DNA of 64,000 nucleotides. It comes from Haloferax mucosum ATCC BAA-1512 (GTDB taxonomy: Archaea > Halobacteriota > Halobacteria > Halobacteriales > Haloferacaceae). The notes below the pieces were generated by a model. That model was not told the DNA's origin. It saw nothing but the letters and a program-made list of their open reading frames with translations, and did not search any database. The translations under genes were made by a program, and so were the position numbers. Of this stretch, positions 43,329 through 52,234 are shown one piece after another (the first letter of the stretch is position 1; each line of letters begins with the position of its first letter). Location: contig NZ_AOLN01000018.1 of assembly GCF_000337815.1 (NCBI RefSeq), positions 620,001 to 684,000 on the forward strand. Reading direction: 5' to 3'.

Positions 43329-44756
43329 TTAGTCGTCGCCGGCGGACGCGGTCGGGGCGCGGTCCAACACGCCTTCGCGCCACGTGCCGGCCCGGAACCA
43401 CGCGATAGCGACGACGAACGACGCGATTGCGCCGAAGACGTAGGCCCACCAAAGCCCTTCGACACCCAAGTCGAACCCGGAGACGGGACCGATTCCGGGG
43501 ACCGAAACCGTCCACGCGAAGGCGAGCGCAAGCGCGACGGGCACGCGGAAAATCCACCGCGAGAGGAACGACAGGGCCATCGCCGCTTTCGTGATTCCAG
43601 CGCCGCGGAACGCGCCTTGAATGACCATCACGCCGCCGAAGAACGCCCACGACGGAGCGACCATCCGAAGGAAGGTGACGCCCTCGTCTACGACCGCCTC
43701 CTCGCCGATGAACAGCCGCATCGCCTCGCCGGGAAACGCCATCACGAGTCCGCCGGCGGCGAAGAGAATCCCCATCGTCGCTATCATCGCCGTCCACGTG
43801 ACCGATGCCGCCCGGTCAGGCGTTCGCGCGCCGAGGTTCTGCCCGACGCCGGTTGCCGTAGCTTGTCCGACGGCCCCGGAGACGGTCCACGAGACGGACA
43901 TCAACCGAACACCGATACCGTAGGCCGCGGTCGCAATCGGGCCGAAACGGGCGACGAATCCGGCCATCACGACCGCGGAGAAGCTCCGTGCCCACCCGTC
44001 GAGTGTGGCCGGGTAGCCGATATCGACGAGTTTCTTGAGGCGTACGGGGTCGGGCCGGAGGTCGGCGAGGTGGAGTTTGATCCCCCAGTCGCCGCGGAGG
44101 AGGATGTAGACACCAGCAACGGTTGCGAACAGACGCGCGATGAGCGTCGCTATCGCCGCACCGCGCGTTCCCATCCCGGGGACGGGACCCCAACCAAGGA
44201 TGAAAACCGGGTCGAGAACGACGTTGAGACCCGCAGAGGCGACCATGAGCCACATGGCTGTCTTGGTGTCGCCCGCGCCCTGCAACGCGGCGCGAAAGGC
44301 AAAAAAGAGGAACGTCAACGGGAGCGAGAGGAAGACGACCTCGATGTAGGCGAGCGCCTTGGTGAAGACGGCACCCTGCGCACCGATGAGTTCCAAAAGC
44401 GGGTATCTGAACGCGAAGCCGACGACCGCGAGGACGGCCGAAACGGCCAGCGTGAGGAGAATCGTCTGGCCGACGACGTGGTCTGCTTGTCGCTTTTCGC
44501 CAGCGCCGATGTGCTGTGAGACGAGCGCAATCGTCGAGGCGGTGATACCCATCGCGGTCGAGACGAACATCCAACTCGTCGGAAACATGAGCGAGACGGC
44601 GGCGACGGCGTCGGCACCGACACGCCCGACCCAAAACACGTCCGCGAGGTTGTAGAGCGTCTGCAGGAGGTTTCCCGCGACGAGTGGCCACGAGAGGGCA
44701 AACAGTTTGGGGGCAATCGCCCCTTCCGTCATGTCGATTCGTGATTCACCCGACAC
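43329..44756 (-). CDS. MATE-family efflux transporter
   Basis: 475-residue membrane protein with twelve helices in two six-helix halves (NVLDP in the first, GGVMVIQGAFRGAG in the second). The first half begins LFALSWPLVAGNLLQTLYNLADVFWVG, typical of MATE cation/drug antiporters. The start is GTG at 44756; ATG at 44732 (MTEGAIAP) is a reasonable alternative. An intergenic repeat lies directly upstream. Substrate unknown. Confidence 0.9.
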   Translation of the reverse strand: MSGESRIDMTEGAIAPKLFALSWPLVAGNLLQTLYNLADVFWVGRVGADAVAAVSLMFPTSWMFVSTAMGITASTIALVSQHIGAGEKRQADHVVGQTILLTLAVSAVLAVVGFAFRYPLLELIGAQGAVFTKALAYIEVVFLSLPLTFLFFAFRAALQGAGDTKTAMWLMVASAGLNVVLDPVFILGWGPVPGMGTRGAAIATLIARLFATVAGVYILLRGDWGIKLHLADLRPDPVRLKKLVDIGYPATLDGWARSFSAVVMAGFVARFGPIATAAYGIGVRLMSVSWTVSGAVGQATATGVGQNLGARTPDRAASVTWTAMIATMGILFAAGGLVMAFPGEAMRLFIGEEAVVDEGVTFLRMVAPSWAFFGGVMVIQGAFRGAGITKAAMALSFLSRWIFRVPVALALAFAWTVSVPGIGPVSGFDLGVEGLWWAYVFGAIASFVVAIAWFRAGTWREGVLDRAPTASAGDD

Positions 44757-44809
44757 GTTTTGTGGTTCGGCGCACGGCTGTTAGCACTTCTGGTGTGGTG
44801 ATGTTTTGA

Positions 44810-44859
44810 CCGTCTTTCCCAGGGGACTTTTGATGATGATGCCGTCTTTCCCAGGGGAC
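44810..44859 (+). repeat. 18-bp direct repeat, 32-bp period
   Basis: CCGTCTTTCCCAGGGGAC occurs twice without mismatch (44810-44827 and 44842-44859), separated by TTTTGATGATGATG. It lies in the 221-bp divergent gap between the MATE gene and topA and is not part of any gene. Confidence 0.9.
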
Positions 44860-44944
44860 AACACCTTCGCGCGCGACGCGTCCACACCCGTACACTCGTA
44901 TCCGCGCGCGTTAGGCCTTCTACACTAAGAATCCGGGCACGAAA

Positions 44945-44952
44945 GGTTTAGG
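44945..44952 (+). promoter_or_regulatory. TATA-like box of topA
   Basis: GGTTTAGG is centred about 29 bases before the topA ATG at 44978, so the transcript should be leaderless. Confidence 0.5.
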
Positions 44953-44977
44953 ACAAATCCCGTCATATCGCCGCTCA

Positions 44978-47500
44978 ATGAGCCGCGGCCCGGAACTCAT
45001 CATCACAGAGAAGGACAACGCCGCGAGGCGCATCGCCGACATCTTGAGCGGCGAGACCGCCACCGCAGAGCGGATGAACGGCGTCAACGTCTACAAGTGG
45101 GGCGGAAAGCGCTGTATCGGCCTGTCGGGGCACGTCGTCGGCGTGGATTTCCCGCCGGAGTACAACGACTGGCGCGACGTCGAACCAGTCGAACTCATCA
45201 GTGCGCCCGTCGAGAAACACCCCACACAGGAGAATATCGTCGCCGCGCTCCGGCGACTCGCCCGCAAGGCCGGAAACGTCACTATCGCCACAGACTACGA
45301 CCGTGAGGGCGAACTCATCGGCAAGGAGGCCTACGAACTCGTCCGCGACGTGAACGAGGACGTTCCCGTAGACCGCGTTCGGTTCTCGTCGATTACGAAC
45401 CGCGAGGTGACAGAGGCGTTCGAGAATCCGGACGACCTCGATTTCGACCTCGCCGCCGCCGGCGAAGCGCGACAGATTATCGACCTCGTCTGGGGGGCCG
45501 CGCTCACGCGCTTCCTCTCGCTTTCAGCCCGGCAACTCGGCAACGACTTCATCTCGGTCGGTCGCGTGCAGGGACCCACCCTGAAACTCATCGTTGACCG
45601 CGAGCGCGAAATCGAAGCGTTCGACCCCGAGGACTACTGGGAACTGTTCTCTAAACTCACGAAGGACGCAGACGGGGCCGCCGAATCCTTCGAAGCCCAG
45701 TATTTCTACCTCGACGATGACGGCACCGAAGCCGAGCGTATTTGGGACGAAGAAGCCGCCGAATCCGCCTACGAGACGGTTCTCGACGTCGAGACTGCGG
45801 AAGTCACTGCGGTCAAGCGCCGCACTCGAACGGACAAGCCGCCCGCGCCGTTCAACACTACACAGTTCATCCGCGCCGCCGGCTCTATCGGCTACTCCGC
45901 ACAGCGAGCGATGAGCATCGCCGAGGACCTCTACACCGCCGGCTACATCACCTACCCGCGGACCGACAACACGGTCTATCCCGACGACCTCGACCCGCGC
46001 GAACTCCTCGGCGCGTTCGAAGGTGACCGCCGGTTCAAAGACGACGCGAAGTCGCTCCTCGAACAGGAGGAAATCGAACCGACCGAGGGCGATAACGAGA
46101 CGACCGACCACCCGCCGATTCACCCGACCGGCGAACTTCCATCCGCGTCCGACCTCTCCGAAGACGAGTGGGACGTGTACGAACTCGTCGTCCGCCGGTT
46201 CTTCGCTACCGTCGCCGAGAACGCGGTCTGGGAGCACCTCCGCGTCGTCGCCGAAGCCGCTGGACTCTCACTCAAGGCCAATGGCAAGCGACTTCTCGAG
46301 CCGGGTTACCACGAGGTCTACCCCTACTTCAACTCCACTGAGTCGTTCGTCCCCGACGTGGAGGAAGGCGAATCGCTCGTCCTCTCCGACACCCACCTCG
46401 ACGCGAAGCAGACGCAACCACCGCGACGCTACGGTCAGTCGCGGCTCATCGAGACGATGGAACAGATGGGTATCGGGACGAAAGCGACCCGCCACGACGT
46501 GATTCAAAAGCTCTACGACCGCGGCTACATCGAGAGCGACCCGCCGCGTCCGACCCGCCTCGCGCGGGCCGTCGTGGAGGCCTCTGAGGACTTCGCAAAG
46601 CTCATCGTCAGTGAGGAGATGACCTCGCAACTCGAATCCGACATGCTGGCTATCGCCCGCGGTGAGGCCACGTTGGAGAACGTGACCGAGGAGTCCAAAG
46701 CGATGCTCGAAGACGTGTTCGAGGGTCTCATGGAATCCCGCGAGGAACTCGGCACGCAACTACAGGACTCGCTCAAGGCCGACAAGACCGTTGGGACCTG
46801 TCCCGACTGTGGCGGCGACCTCGTCGTCCGCAAGAGCCGACGCGGTTCGTACTTCATCGGCTGTGACTCCTACCCCGACTGTACGCACACGCTCCCGCTT
46901 CCCTCGACCGGCAAGCCGCTCATCATGGAGGACGCCTGTGAGGAACACGATCTCCACCACATCAAGATGCTTGCCGGGCGCAAGACGTTCGTCCACGGCT
47001 GTCCGCTCTGTAAGGCCGAGGAAGCCGACGAAGAAGACGACCTGATTATCGGGTCGTGTCCCGAGTGCGGAGAGGAAGCAGGCGGGGAGTTGGCTATCAA
47101 ACGCCTCCGCTCTGGCTCCCGACTCGTCGGCTGTACCCGCTATCCCGACTGCGACTACTCGCTTCCGCTTCCGCGACGTGGCGACATCGAAGTCACAGAC
47201 GGGTCCTGCGACGAACACGACCTACCAGAACTGCGGATTACGTACGACGGCGACCGCGAACCGTGGGACCTCGGCTGTCCCATCTGCAACTACCGCGAGT
47301 ACCAGGCCCAACAGAACGGAGCGGGCGACTCGGAGTTAGAGAGCATCAAGGGTATCGGGGCGAAGACCGCCGAGAAACTGAAAGAAGCCGGTATCGAGGA
47401 CGTGAAGACGCTGAAGGCGTCCGAGCCGGACGACATCGCCGACAGAGTTGAGGGCGTCGGTGCGGAGACGGTTCGGAAGTGGCAGACTGCGGCGGACTAA
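44978..47500 (+). CDS. topA: DNA topoisomerase I (type IA)
   Basis: 840-residue type IA topoisomerase that relaxes negative supercoils. The N-terminal TOPRIM domain begins LIITEKDNAARRIADIL and holds TDYDREGELIG. The catalytic tyrosine is Y326 in YITYPRTDN. The C-terminal part carries three zinc ribbons (starting CPDCGGDLV, about 606; CPECGEEAG; CPICNYREY). The last about 55 residues are a helix-hairpin-helix domain (SIKGIGAKTAEKLKEAGI) like the HhH of the acidic protein at 19408. Stop overlaps the convergent Mrr-like gene by 3 bases. Confidence 0.96.
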   Translation: MSRGPELIITEKDNAARRIADILSGETATAERMNGVNVYKWGGKRCIGLSGHVVGVDFPPEYNDWRDVEPVELISAPVEKHPTQENIVAALRRLARKAGNVTIATDYDREGELIGKEAYELVRDVNEDVPVDRVRFSSITNREVTEAFENPDDLDFDLAAAGEARQIIDLVWGAALTRFLSLSARQLGNDFISVGRVQGPTLKLIVDREREIEAFDPEDYWELFSKLTKDADGAAESFEAQYFYLDDDGTEAERIWDEEAAESAYETVLDVETAEVTAVKRRTRTDKPPAPFNTTQFIRAAGSIGYSAQRAMSIAEDLYTAGYITYPRTDNTVYPDDLDPRELLGAFEGDRRFKDDAKSLLEQEEIEPTEGDNETTDHPPIHPTGELPSASDLSEDEWDVYELVVRRFFATVAENAVWEHLRVVAEAAGLSLKANGKRLLEPGYHEVYPYFNSTESFVPDVEEGESLVLSDTHLDAKQTQPPRRYGQSRLIETMEQMGIGTKATRHDVIQKLYDRGYIESDPPRPTRLARAVVEASEDFAKLIVSEEMTSQLESDMLAIARGEATLENVTEESKAMLEDVFEGLMESREELGTQLQDSLKADKTVGTCPDCGGDLVVRKSRRGSYFIGCDSYPDCTHTLPLPSTGKPLIMEDACEEHDLHHIKMLAGRKTFVHGCPLCKAEEADEEDDLIIGSCPECGEEAGGELAIKRLRSGSRLVGCTRYPDCDYSLPLPRRGDIEVTDGSCDEHDLPELRITYDGDREPWDLGCPICNYREYQAQQNGAGDSELESIKGIGAKTAEKLKEAGIEDVKTLKASEPDDIADRVEGVGAETVRKWQTAAD

Positions 47501-48501
47501 TTTTCGGACCAAACATAGCATTTCTCTCGCCCGCTCTCTACGGAAACAGCCGGTAATCGAGCGAGCCAGACGCCGACTGAACTTCCCCTGCGTTTCGCGC
47601 TACTTTGCGACAACTGTGATTCGGACGCGATACGTTCGATTAGCTTGCTGTGCGAAAATGAGCCATCCTCCGAGAGTGTACGCCTGAGTCGGTCGATTAT
47701 CTCCGTCTCCCGGATACCGTCAACGAGGAGCTTGTCTGCTTTCTCGTCGCGTCCCACATTGCGATATGCCACGTATCGGGCACCAGTTCGAGTGAGTGAC
47801 CATCGACGTTGCTTGTGTGGTTCGTCATCGGGCCACTCTTGATGAACGAAGTCGAGAATCCAGCCAGCAATCGCATACAAATCTGCATGACGCCGAGACA
47901 CGCCCGTCTGAGAGGCGATATCGTCTTTCGTCCCTCGACTGTCGCCGATGGCCGAAAGCACGGTATCGAGCGTTTCGAACGAGTTCGCAAGCGGGATTCG
48001 CTTAGAGGGAATCGGACCCACTTCGTCAGACTCCCCAAACAGGTTCCAGAATCGCTCGTCTGGCACGAACTGTTCAGTGTCTCGACGGACACCAACCTGA
48101 AGGTCAACCATCGATTCGAACAGTGTCGAGCCATCCACCAGATGGATTCCGGCACGCTCTGCACTTTCGATGGCAGGGGTGGTGTACGAACTCGACGTGA
48201 TGACCGTCCCAGTGTCACAACCAGTGTCAGCTAACGCGCCCTGAAATCGCTGAATGGAGGGCGAACCAACCGAGTTTGCCGGAGAATATTGTTTCACTTG
48301 GACGCCTAACGAAACATCCAAAAGCGAATTTCGGACGTGGCCGTCTATGTCGATCCCGCCGTCTTGGCGGAACGCTGTCACCGAGAATCGTGCAGGTGGA
48401 AGTGACTCTGTGAGCACCGATTCACAGAGTAACTCGAAGTCTTCGGCGGCGAGTTCCCTCGATTGTGTTTCGACGTACTCAGTCGCGGCGACAGCATCCA
48501 T
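47497..48501 (-). CDS. Mrr-like type IV restriction endonuclease
   Basis: 334-residue protein. The N-terminal half (about 14-145) matches the Mrr catalytic domain: ELAAEDFELLCESVL, then DGGIDIDG with the catalytic Asp, VQVKQY (the QxK motif) near 84-89, and GTVITSSSYTTPAIESAER...HLVDG. The C-terminal half has two winged-helix-like segments (about 190-235 and 285-330) that may recognise DNA. Such enzymes cut modified, usually methylated, DNA. It is AT-richer with less biased codons than all neighbours, suggesting transfer. The start at 48501 has TGTAAAATTC about 30 bases upstream. Confidence 0.78.
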   Translation of the reverse strand: MDAVAATEYVETQSRELAAEDFELLCESVLTESLPPARFSVTAFRQDGGIDIDGHVRNSLLDVSLGVQVKQYSPANSVGSPSIQRFQGALADTGCDTGTVITSSSYTTPAIESAERAGIHLVDGSTLFESMVDLQVGVRRDTEQFVPDERFWNLFGESDEVGPIPSKRIPLANSFETLDTVLSAIGDSRGTKDDIASQTGVSRRHADLYAIAGWILDFVHQEWPDDEPHKQRRWSLTRTGARYVAYRNVGRDEKADKLLVDGIRETEIIDRLRRTLSEDGSFSHSKLIERIASESQLSQSSAKRRGSSVGVWLARLPAVSVESGREKCYVWSEN

Positions 48502-48570
48502 CGTCCGACAAATTTGGTGACAGCCGATGTAAAATTCACCACAATCGGTAGTCACCCAGTGCATCCGCAC

Positions 48571-48580
48571 GCTTTTTAGG
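48571..48580 (+). promoter_or_regulatory. TATA-like box of the GGGP synthase gene
   Basis: GCTTTTTAGG is centred about 28 bases before the ATG at 48604, supporting that start and a leaderless mRNA. Confidence 0.55.
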
Positions 48581-48603
48581 CCCCCTCAAGCATAGACCGA
48601 CCA

Positions 48604-49329
48604 ATGAGCTATCCGTGGGAAGACTGGGACCATATCACCAAAATCGACCCCGACAAAGACCTCGTCGACGGCGAAACGTTCGAAGACGTCTGCGAGACCG
48701 GCACCGACGCGCTCGAAATCGGCGGCACGCTCGACATCACCGAAGAGAAGATGGAACGCGTCGTCGAAGCCACGGCGAAGTACGACGTGCCAATCTATCA
48801 GGAACCGTCAAATCCAGCGGTCGTCATCGACGACGACGCGCTCGACGGTTACCTCATCCCGACCGTGTTCAACTCCAGTGACTCCTTTTGGATTACCGGC
48901 GCGCACAAAGAGTGGGTTCGAATCGAAGACGGACTCGACTGGGACCGAACCCACACCGAGGCGTACATCGTCCTCAACCCCGATTCCTCCGTCGCCGAGT
49001 ACACCGAGGCGGACACCGACCAATCGGCCGATGACGTGGCATCGTTCGCCCGCGTCGCCGAGAAGATGTTCGGCCAAGATATCGTCTACATCGAGTACTC
49101 CGGCACCTACGGCGACCCCGAGAAAGTCTGTGCGGCCCACGACGCGCTGGACGACGCAACGCTGTTCTACGGCGGTGGCATCCATGACTACGAATCGGCC
49201 CACGAGATGGGCACGTGCGCCGACGTCGTCGTCGTCGGAGACCTCCTCCACGACAAGGGTGTCGATGCCGTCCGCGAGACGGTCGAAGGTGCAAAAGACG
49301 CTTCGGCGGAGCGCATCGACGCACAGTAA
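48604..49329 (+). CDS. Geranylgeranylglyceryl phosphate synthase
   Basis: 241-residue TIM-barrel enzyme that makes the first ether bond of archaeal lipids from sn-glycerol-1-phosphate and geranylgeranyl diphosphate. Family motifs are [12 protein letters not shown] near 164, FYGGGI near 190 and [12 protein letters not shown], the phosphate-binding loops. It starts [18 protein letters not shown]. Monocistronic between the Mrr-like gene and a DUF4013 membrane protein. Confident; essential in archaea. Confidence 0.93.
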   Translation: MSYPWEDWDHITKIDPDKDLVDGETFEDVCETGTDALEIGGTLDITEEKMERVVEATAKYDVPIYQEPSNPAVVIDDDALDGYLIPTVFNSSDSFWITGAHKEWVRIEDGLDWDRTHTEAYIVLNPDSSVAEYTEADTDQSADDVASFARVAEKMFGQDIVYIEYSGTYGDPEKVCAAHDALDDATLFYGGGIHDYESAHEMGTCADVVVVGDLLHDKGVDAVRETVEGAKDASAERIDAQ

Positions 49330-49362
49330 CTCGGTAACAGTCGAGGCGGTCTCTCTTCCTGA

Positions 49363-50094
49363 TTACACCGGGTCTGTGGTGTCCGTTTTTGTGCTCGTAC
49401 CCGAACACGCATCACCTGCTGGAGTCGCTGGTGCGCCCCGGCCGAGGAGCGTCGCCGACGCAACGAGCACCAGAAACGAAACCGTACCGGCGAGAATGAC
49501 ACCGCCGAGCGGGAACGCCCCGAAAAGAAGCACGGCAATCCGTCCGGCGAATCCCACGAGGGCGACAGCAGAGACGACGGGAACGAACGAAACGTCGAAC
49601 GCGAGGTCGCGGAACACGGGGGTTGCGGCGAGAAGCGACCGTTCACGAGCGATAGCAACCGTCGCGGCCGCCGAAAGATAGGTGCCGACGAGGGCAACAA
49701 CGGCGGCGACGACCAATCCGACGACATCGAGCACCGAGAAATCGAAGTACCGGAGCGCACGCGGGGTTGAGAGTGCGAGCGCCGTCAACGACAGGCGTGA
49801 CGAGTTGAAAACGACAGCGAGGATACCGACCGCCGGAAGTTGGAGCGTGACGAGAGCGACCGACAGGCGAACACCTTCGGCGACGATGCCGGGGAAGTCG
49901 TCGAACGACGGGAGCGCGGTCGCGCGCCGGTCGCCGCCGCGAACGAGTCTGACGACGTAGCCGACGAGCAAAACACCTGCCAGCGGCGTGGCGAACGAGG
50001 CGAGTGTCACGAGCAGTCCAACGACGAAGGTGTCGAAGGACGTATCTTCTGCAAGTGGGAGTGTGAAGGCGGATTCGAAGTCTGAAGCGTCCAT
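49363..50094 (-). CDS. DUF4013-type membrane protein
   Basis: 243-residue membrane protein with five or six hydrophobic helices. The layout of paired helices with LLVGYVVRLVRGGDRRATALPSFDD and FPLGGVILAGTVSF resembles the DUF4013 family. The C-terminal 25 residues are a soluble tail with Cys and Thr (DACSGTSTKTDTTDPV). The start at 50094 is chosen because upstream sequence is non-family. Function unknown; divergent from aspS. Confidence 0.75.
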   Translation of the reverse strand: MDASDFESAFTLPLAEDTSFDTFVVGLLVTLASFATPLAGVLLVGYVVRLVRGGDRRATALPSFDDFPGIVAEGVRLSVALVTLQLPAVGILAVVFNSSRLSLTALALSTPRALRYFDFSVLDVVGLVVAAVVALVGTYLSAAATVAIARERSLLAATPVFRDLAFDVSFVPVVSAVALVGFAGRIAVLLFGAFPLGGVILAGTVSFLVLVASATLLGRGAPATPAGDACSGTSTKTDTTDPV

Positions 50095-50185
50095 GTTCGA
50101 GACGAGATGGGCGCGTATTGGTTCATAAACCTCCGCCGGAGAAGAGTGTCGTGATACCATATGACTTGCAGGAGCGAAACGGCCG

Positions 50186-50193
50186 TGTTTAAG
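50186..50193 (+). promoter_or_regulatory. TATA-like box of aspS
   Basis: TGTTTAAG is centred about 28 bases before the aspS ATG at 50218. Confidence 0.55.
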
Positions 50194-50217
50194 ACGCACG
50201 GTCGGGAACCACGTCGT

Positions 50218-51522
50218 ATGCGAAACCGAACGTACACGGCCGACGCCGAGCCTGGTGACACCGTCACCGTCGCCGGCTGGGTTCACGAAGTTCGTGACCT
50301 CGGCGGCATCGCGTTCCTGATCCTCCGGGATACGACCGGCAAGATTCAGGTCAAATTCGAGAAGGACGAGATGGACGACGACCTCGTCGAGACGGGACTG
50401 GGTGTCCACCGCGAGAGCGTCATCAGCGTCACCGGCGACGTCGCAGAGGAGCCGCGCGCGCCGACGGGCGTCGAAATCACGCCCGAGAGCCTCGACGTCA
50501 TCGCCGAGGCCGAGGCACAACTTCCGCTCGACCCCTCAGGCAAGGTCGATGCCGAGCTTTCGACGCGCCTCGACAACCGGACGCTCGACCTCCGGAAAGA
50601 CGAAGTAAAGGCCATCTTCGAGATTCGCGCCGAAGTCCAGCGCGCCGTCCGTGATGAATTCCGCACCCTCCGCGCGACCGAGATCAACACGCCGAAAATC
50701 GTCGCCACGGGTACCGAAGGCGGCACCGAACTCTTCCCCATCACCTACTTCGGGCAGGAAGCGTTCATGAACCAGTCGCCACAGCTGTTCAAACAGCTGA
50801 TGGTCGGCTCCGGACTCGAACGCGTCTTCGAAGTCGGTCCGATCTTCCGCGCCGAAGAGCACAACACGCCGCGCCACCTCAACGAAGCGACTTCCATCGA
50901 CTTCGAATCCGCTTTCATCGACCACACCGAGGCGATGGACGTCTGTGAGGCCGTCGTCAAGGCCGCCTACGAGGCAGTCGAAGAGAACTGTCAGGACGAA
51001 CTCGAAGCGCTCGGTCTCGCCGAGGAGTTCGAAGCGCCGTCCGGCGAGTTCCCGCGTCTCACCTACGAGGAAGCCATCCAGCGCATCAACGCGACGGGCG
51101 AACTCGACGAGCAACTCGTCTGGGGCGACGACCTTCCGACCGAAGGCGAGAAGGCGCTCGGCGATGACGTCGGCGAACACTACTTCATCACCGACTGGCC
51201 CAGCGAAATCAAGCCGTTCTATATCAAGGACCACGACGACGACGAGACGCTTTCGACTGGCTTCGACATGATGCACCCGAACATGGAACTGGTCTCGGGT
51301 GGCCAGCGTGAACACCGCTTCGAGCACCTCGTCGCCGGATTCGAACAGCAGGGTCTCGACCCCGACGCGTTCGAATACTACACGAAGATGTTCAAGTACG
51401 GCATGCCCCCGCACGCAGGATTCGGTCTCGGCGGCGAGCGTCTCATCATGACGATGCTCGGGCTTGGGAACATCCGAGAAGCTGTGCTGTTCCCGCGAGA
51501 CAGACAACGCCTGAGTCCTTAG
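50218..51522 (+). CDS. aspS: Aspartate-tRNA(Asp/Asn) ligase, probably non-discriminating
   Basis: 434-residue archaeal-type class IIb synthetase. An OB-fold anticodon domain (about 1-100) precedes the catalytic core with motif 2 ([15 protein letters not shown]) and motif 3 ([28 protein letters not shown]). At the two positions known to set tRNA(Asn) discrimination, it has H23 (GWVHEV, where discriminating enzymes have Trp) and P82 (PRAPTG, where they have Lys). Both match non-discriminating enzymes, so it should also make Asp-tRNA(Asn) for GatCAB. The 3' end of the gene is duplicated downstream. Confidence 0.95.
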   Translation: MRNRTYTADAEPGDTVTVAGWVHEVRDLGGIAFLILRDTTGKIQVKFEKDEMDDDLVETGLGVHRESVISVTGDVAEEPRAPTGVEITPESLDVIAEAEAQLPLDPSGKVDAELSTRLDNRTLDLRKDEVKAIFEIRAEVQRAVRDEFRTLRATEINTPKIVATGTEGGTELFPITYFGQEAFMNQSPQLFKQLMVGSGLERVFEVGPIFRAEEHNTPRHLNEATSIDFESAFIDHTEAMDVCEAVVKAAYEAVEENCQDELEALGLAEEFEAPSGEFPRLTYEEAIQRINATGELDEQLVWGDDLPTEGEKALGDDVGEHYFITDWPSEIKPFYIKDHDDDETLSTGFDMMHPNMELVSGGQREHRFEHLVAGFEQQGLDPDAFEYYTKMFKYGMPPHAGFGLGGERLIMTMLGLGNIREAVLFPRDRQRLSP

Positions 51523-51618
51523 ACGAAGGCGTTTCTGGGAGGGGGAACAGCGAGCAACGCGACGCGTTGTGAGTGAGTTCCCGTGAGACAGACAACGCCT
51601 GAGTCCCTAGACGAGGGG
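51490..51618 (+). repeat. Imperfect direct repeat of the aspS 3' end
   Basis: About 41 bases starting TTCCCG at 51490-51530 (the last codons and stop of aspS) recur at 51578-51618 with about four mismatches, 88 bases downstream. The copy contains the same GAGACAGACAACGCCTGAGT core and stop-codon region. The 47 bases between the copies have no gene. Confidence 0.88.
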
Positions 51619-51651
51619 ACATCGTCGACCCGCACAAAAGACACTCAATCG

Positions 51652-51660
51652 ATATTTTTT
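51652..51660 (+). terminator. T-rich terminator downstream of aspS
   Basis: ATATTTTTT lies about 130 bases after the aspS stop on the coding strand. T-rich tracts are the main archaeal termination signal. Confidence 0.4.
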
Positions 51661-51730
51661 GCGAAACAATCGTAACCGCTCCGTCGAGTGGACACACTAT
51701 GGACGAAAGTCGCCACCGGGAGAGAGAAAG

Positions 51731-52156
51731 ATGAACCCCAAAGCGTTCACCGACAGCGAAGACAACGGCGATTCACCACTCCAAGAGTTGGCCGCCGGAG
51801 TTATCATCACTCTTACATTTCTCGTCGGATTCGGCCTGTTCGCACTTGGTTATTCGTGGGGCTGGGTGGCGTTCGTGGTCGGCTTTGCGGGAGTCCTCCC
51901 CGCCGCGATAGCGCTCGTAAAGCTCTACGAATCTCGCCGCGACGACGACGCAGACGCCTCGAAGCCCGAGACCGAAGACGCACTGGAGGCGCTTCGCCGA
52001 CGCTACGCGACGGGAGAACTAACCGAGGCTGAGTTCGAGCGAAAGGTCGAGCGACTGTTGGAGACAGAGACCGTCGCCGACGCCAGAAAGCAGGTGGCCG
52101 ACCGAACGCGAACGACGGATACGGAAAAAGAAAGCGTCGAATTTGAACGCAAGTGA
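51731..52156 (+). CDS. SHOCT-domain membrane protein
   Basis: 141-residue protein with two hydrophobic helices (about 20-42 and 45-65, PLQELAAGVIITLTFLVGF) and a C-terminal SHOCT motif (EALRRRYATGELTEAEFERKVERLL, about 92-117). SHOCT is a short C-terminal oligomerisation motif common in haloarchaeal membrane proteins. The start ATG at 51731 follows a GGGAGAGAGAAAG purine tract that could serve as ribosome-binding site. Function unknown. Confidence 0.8.
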   Translation: MNPKAFTDSEDNGDSPLQELAAGVIITLTFLVGFGLFALGYSWGWVAFVVGFAGVLPAAIALVKLYESRRDDDADASKPETEDALEALRRRYATGELTEAEFERKVERLLETETVADARKQVADRTRTTDTEKESVEFERK

Positions 52157-52234
52157 ACTGAAAAGGCGGGAACGAAGGAACGCGAGCGCGACGAAACGCA
52201 ACATCGTTAACCGACCCGCGTCGTAGGAAAACCG

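Noticed and set aside
44810-44859. Possibility that the two 18-bp repeats start a CRISPR array
   Set aside because: Only two units, spacer of 14 bases and no cas genes in the window; the spacing is too short.
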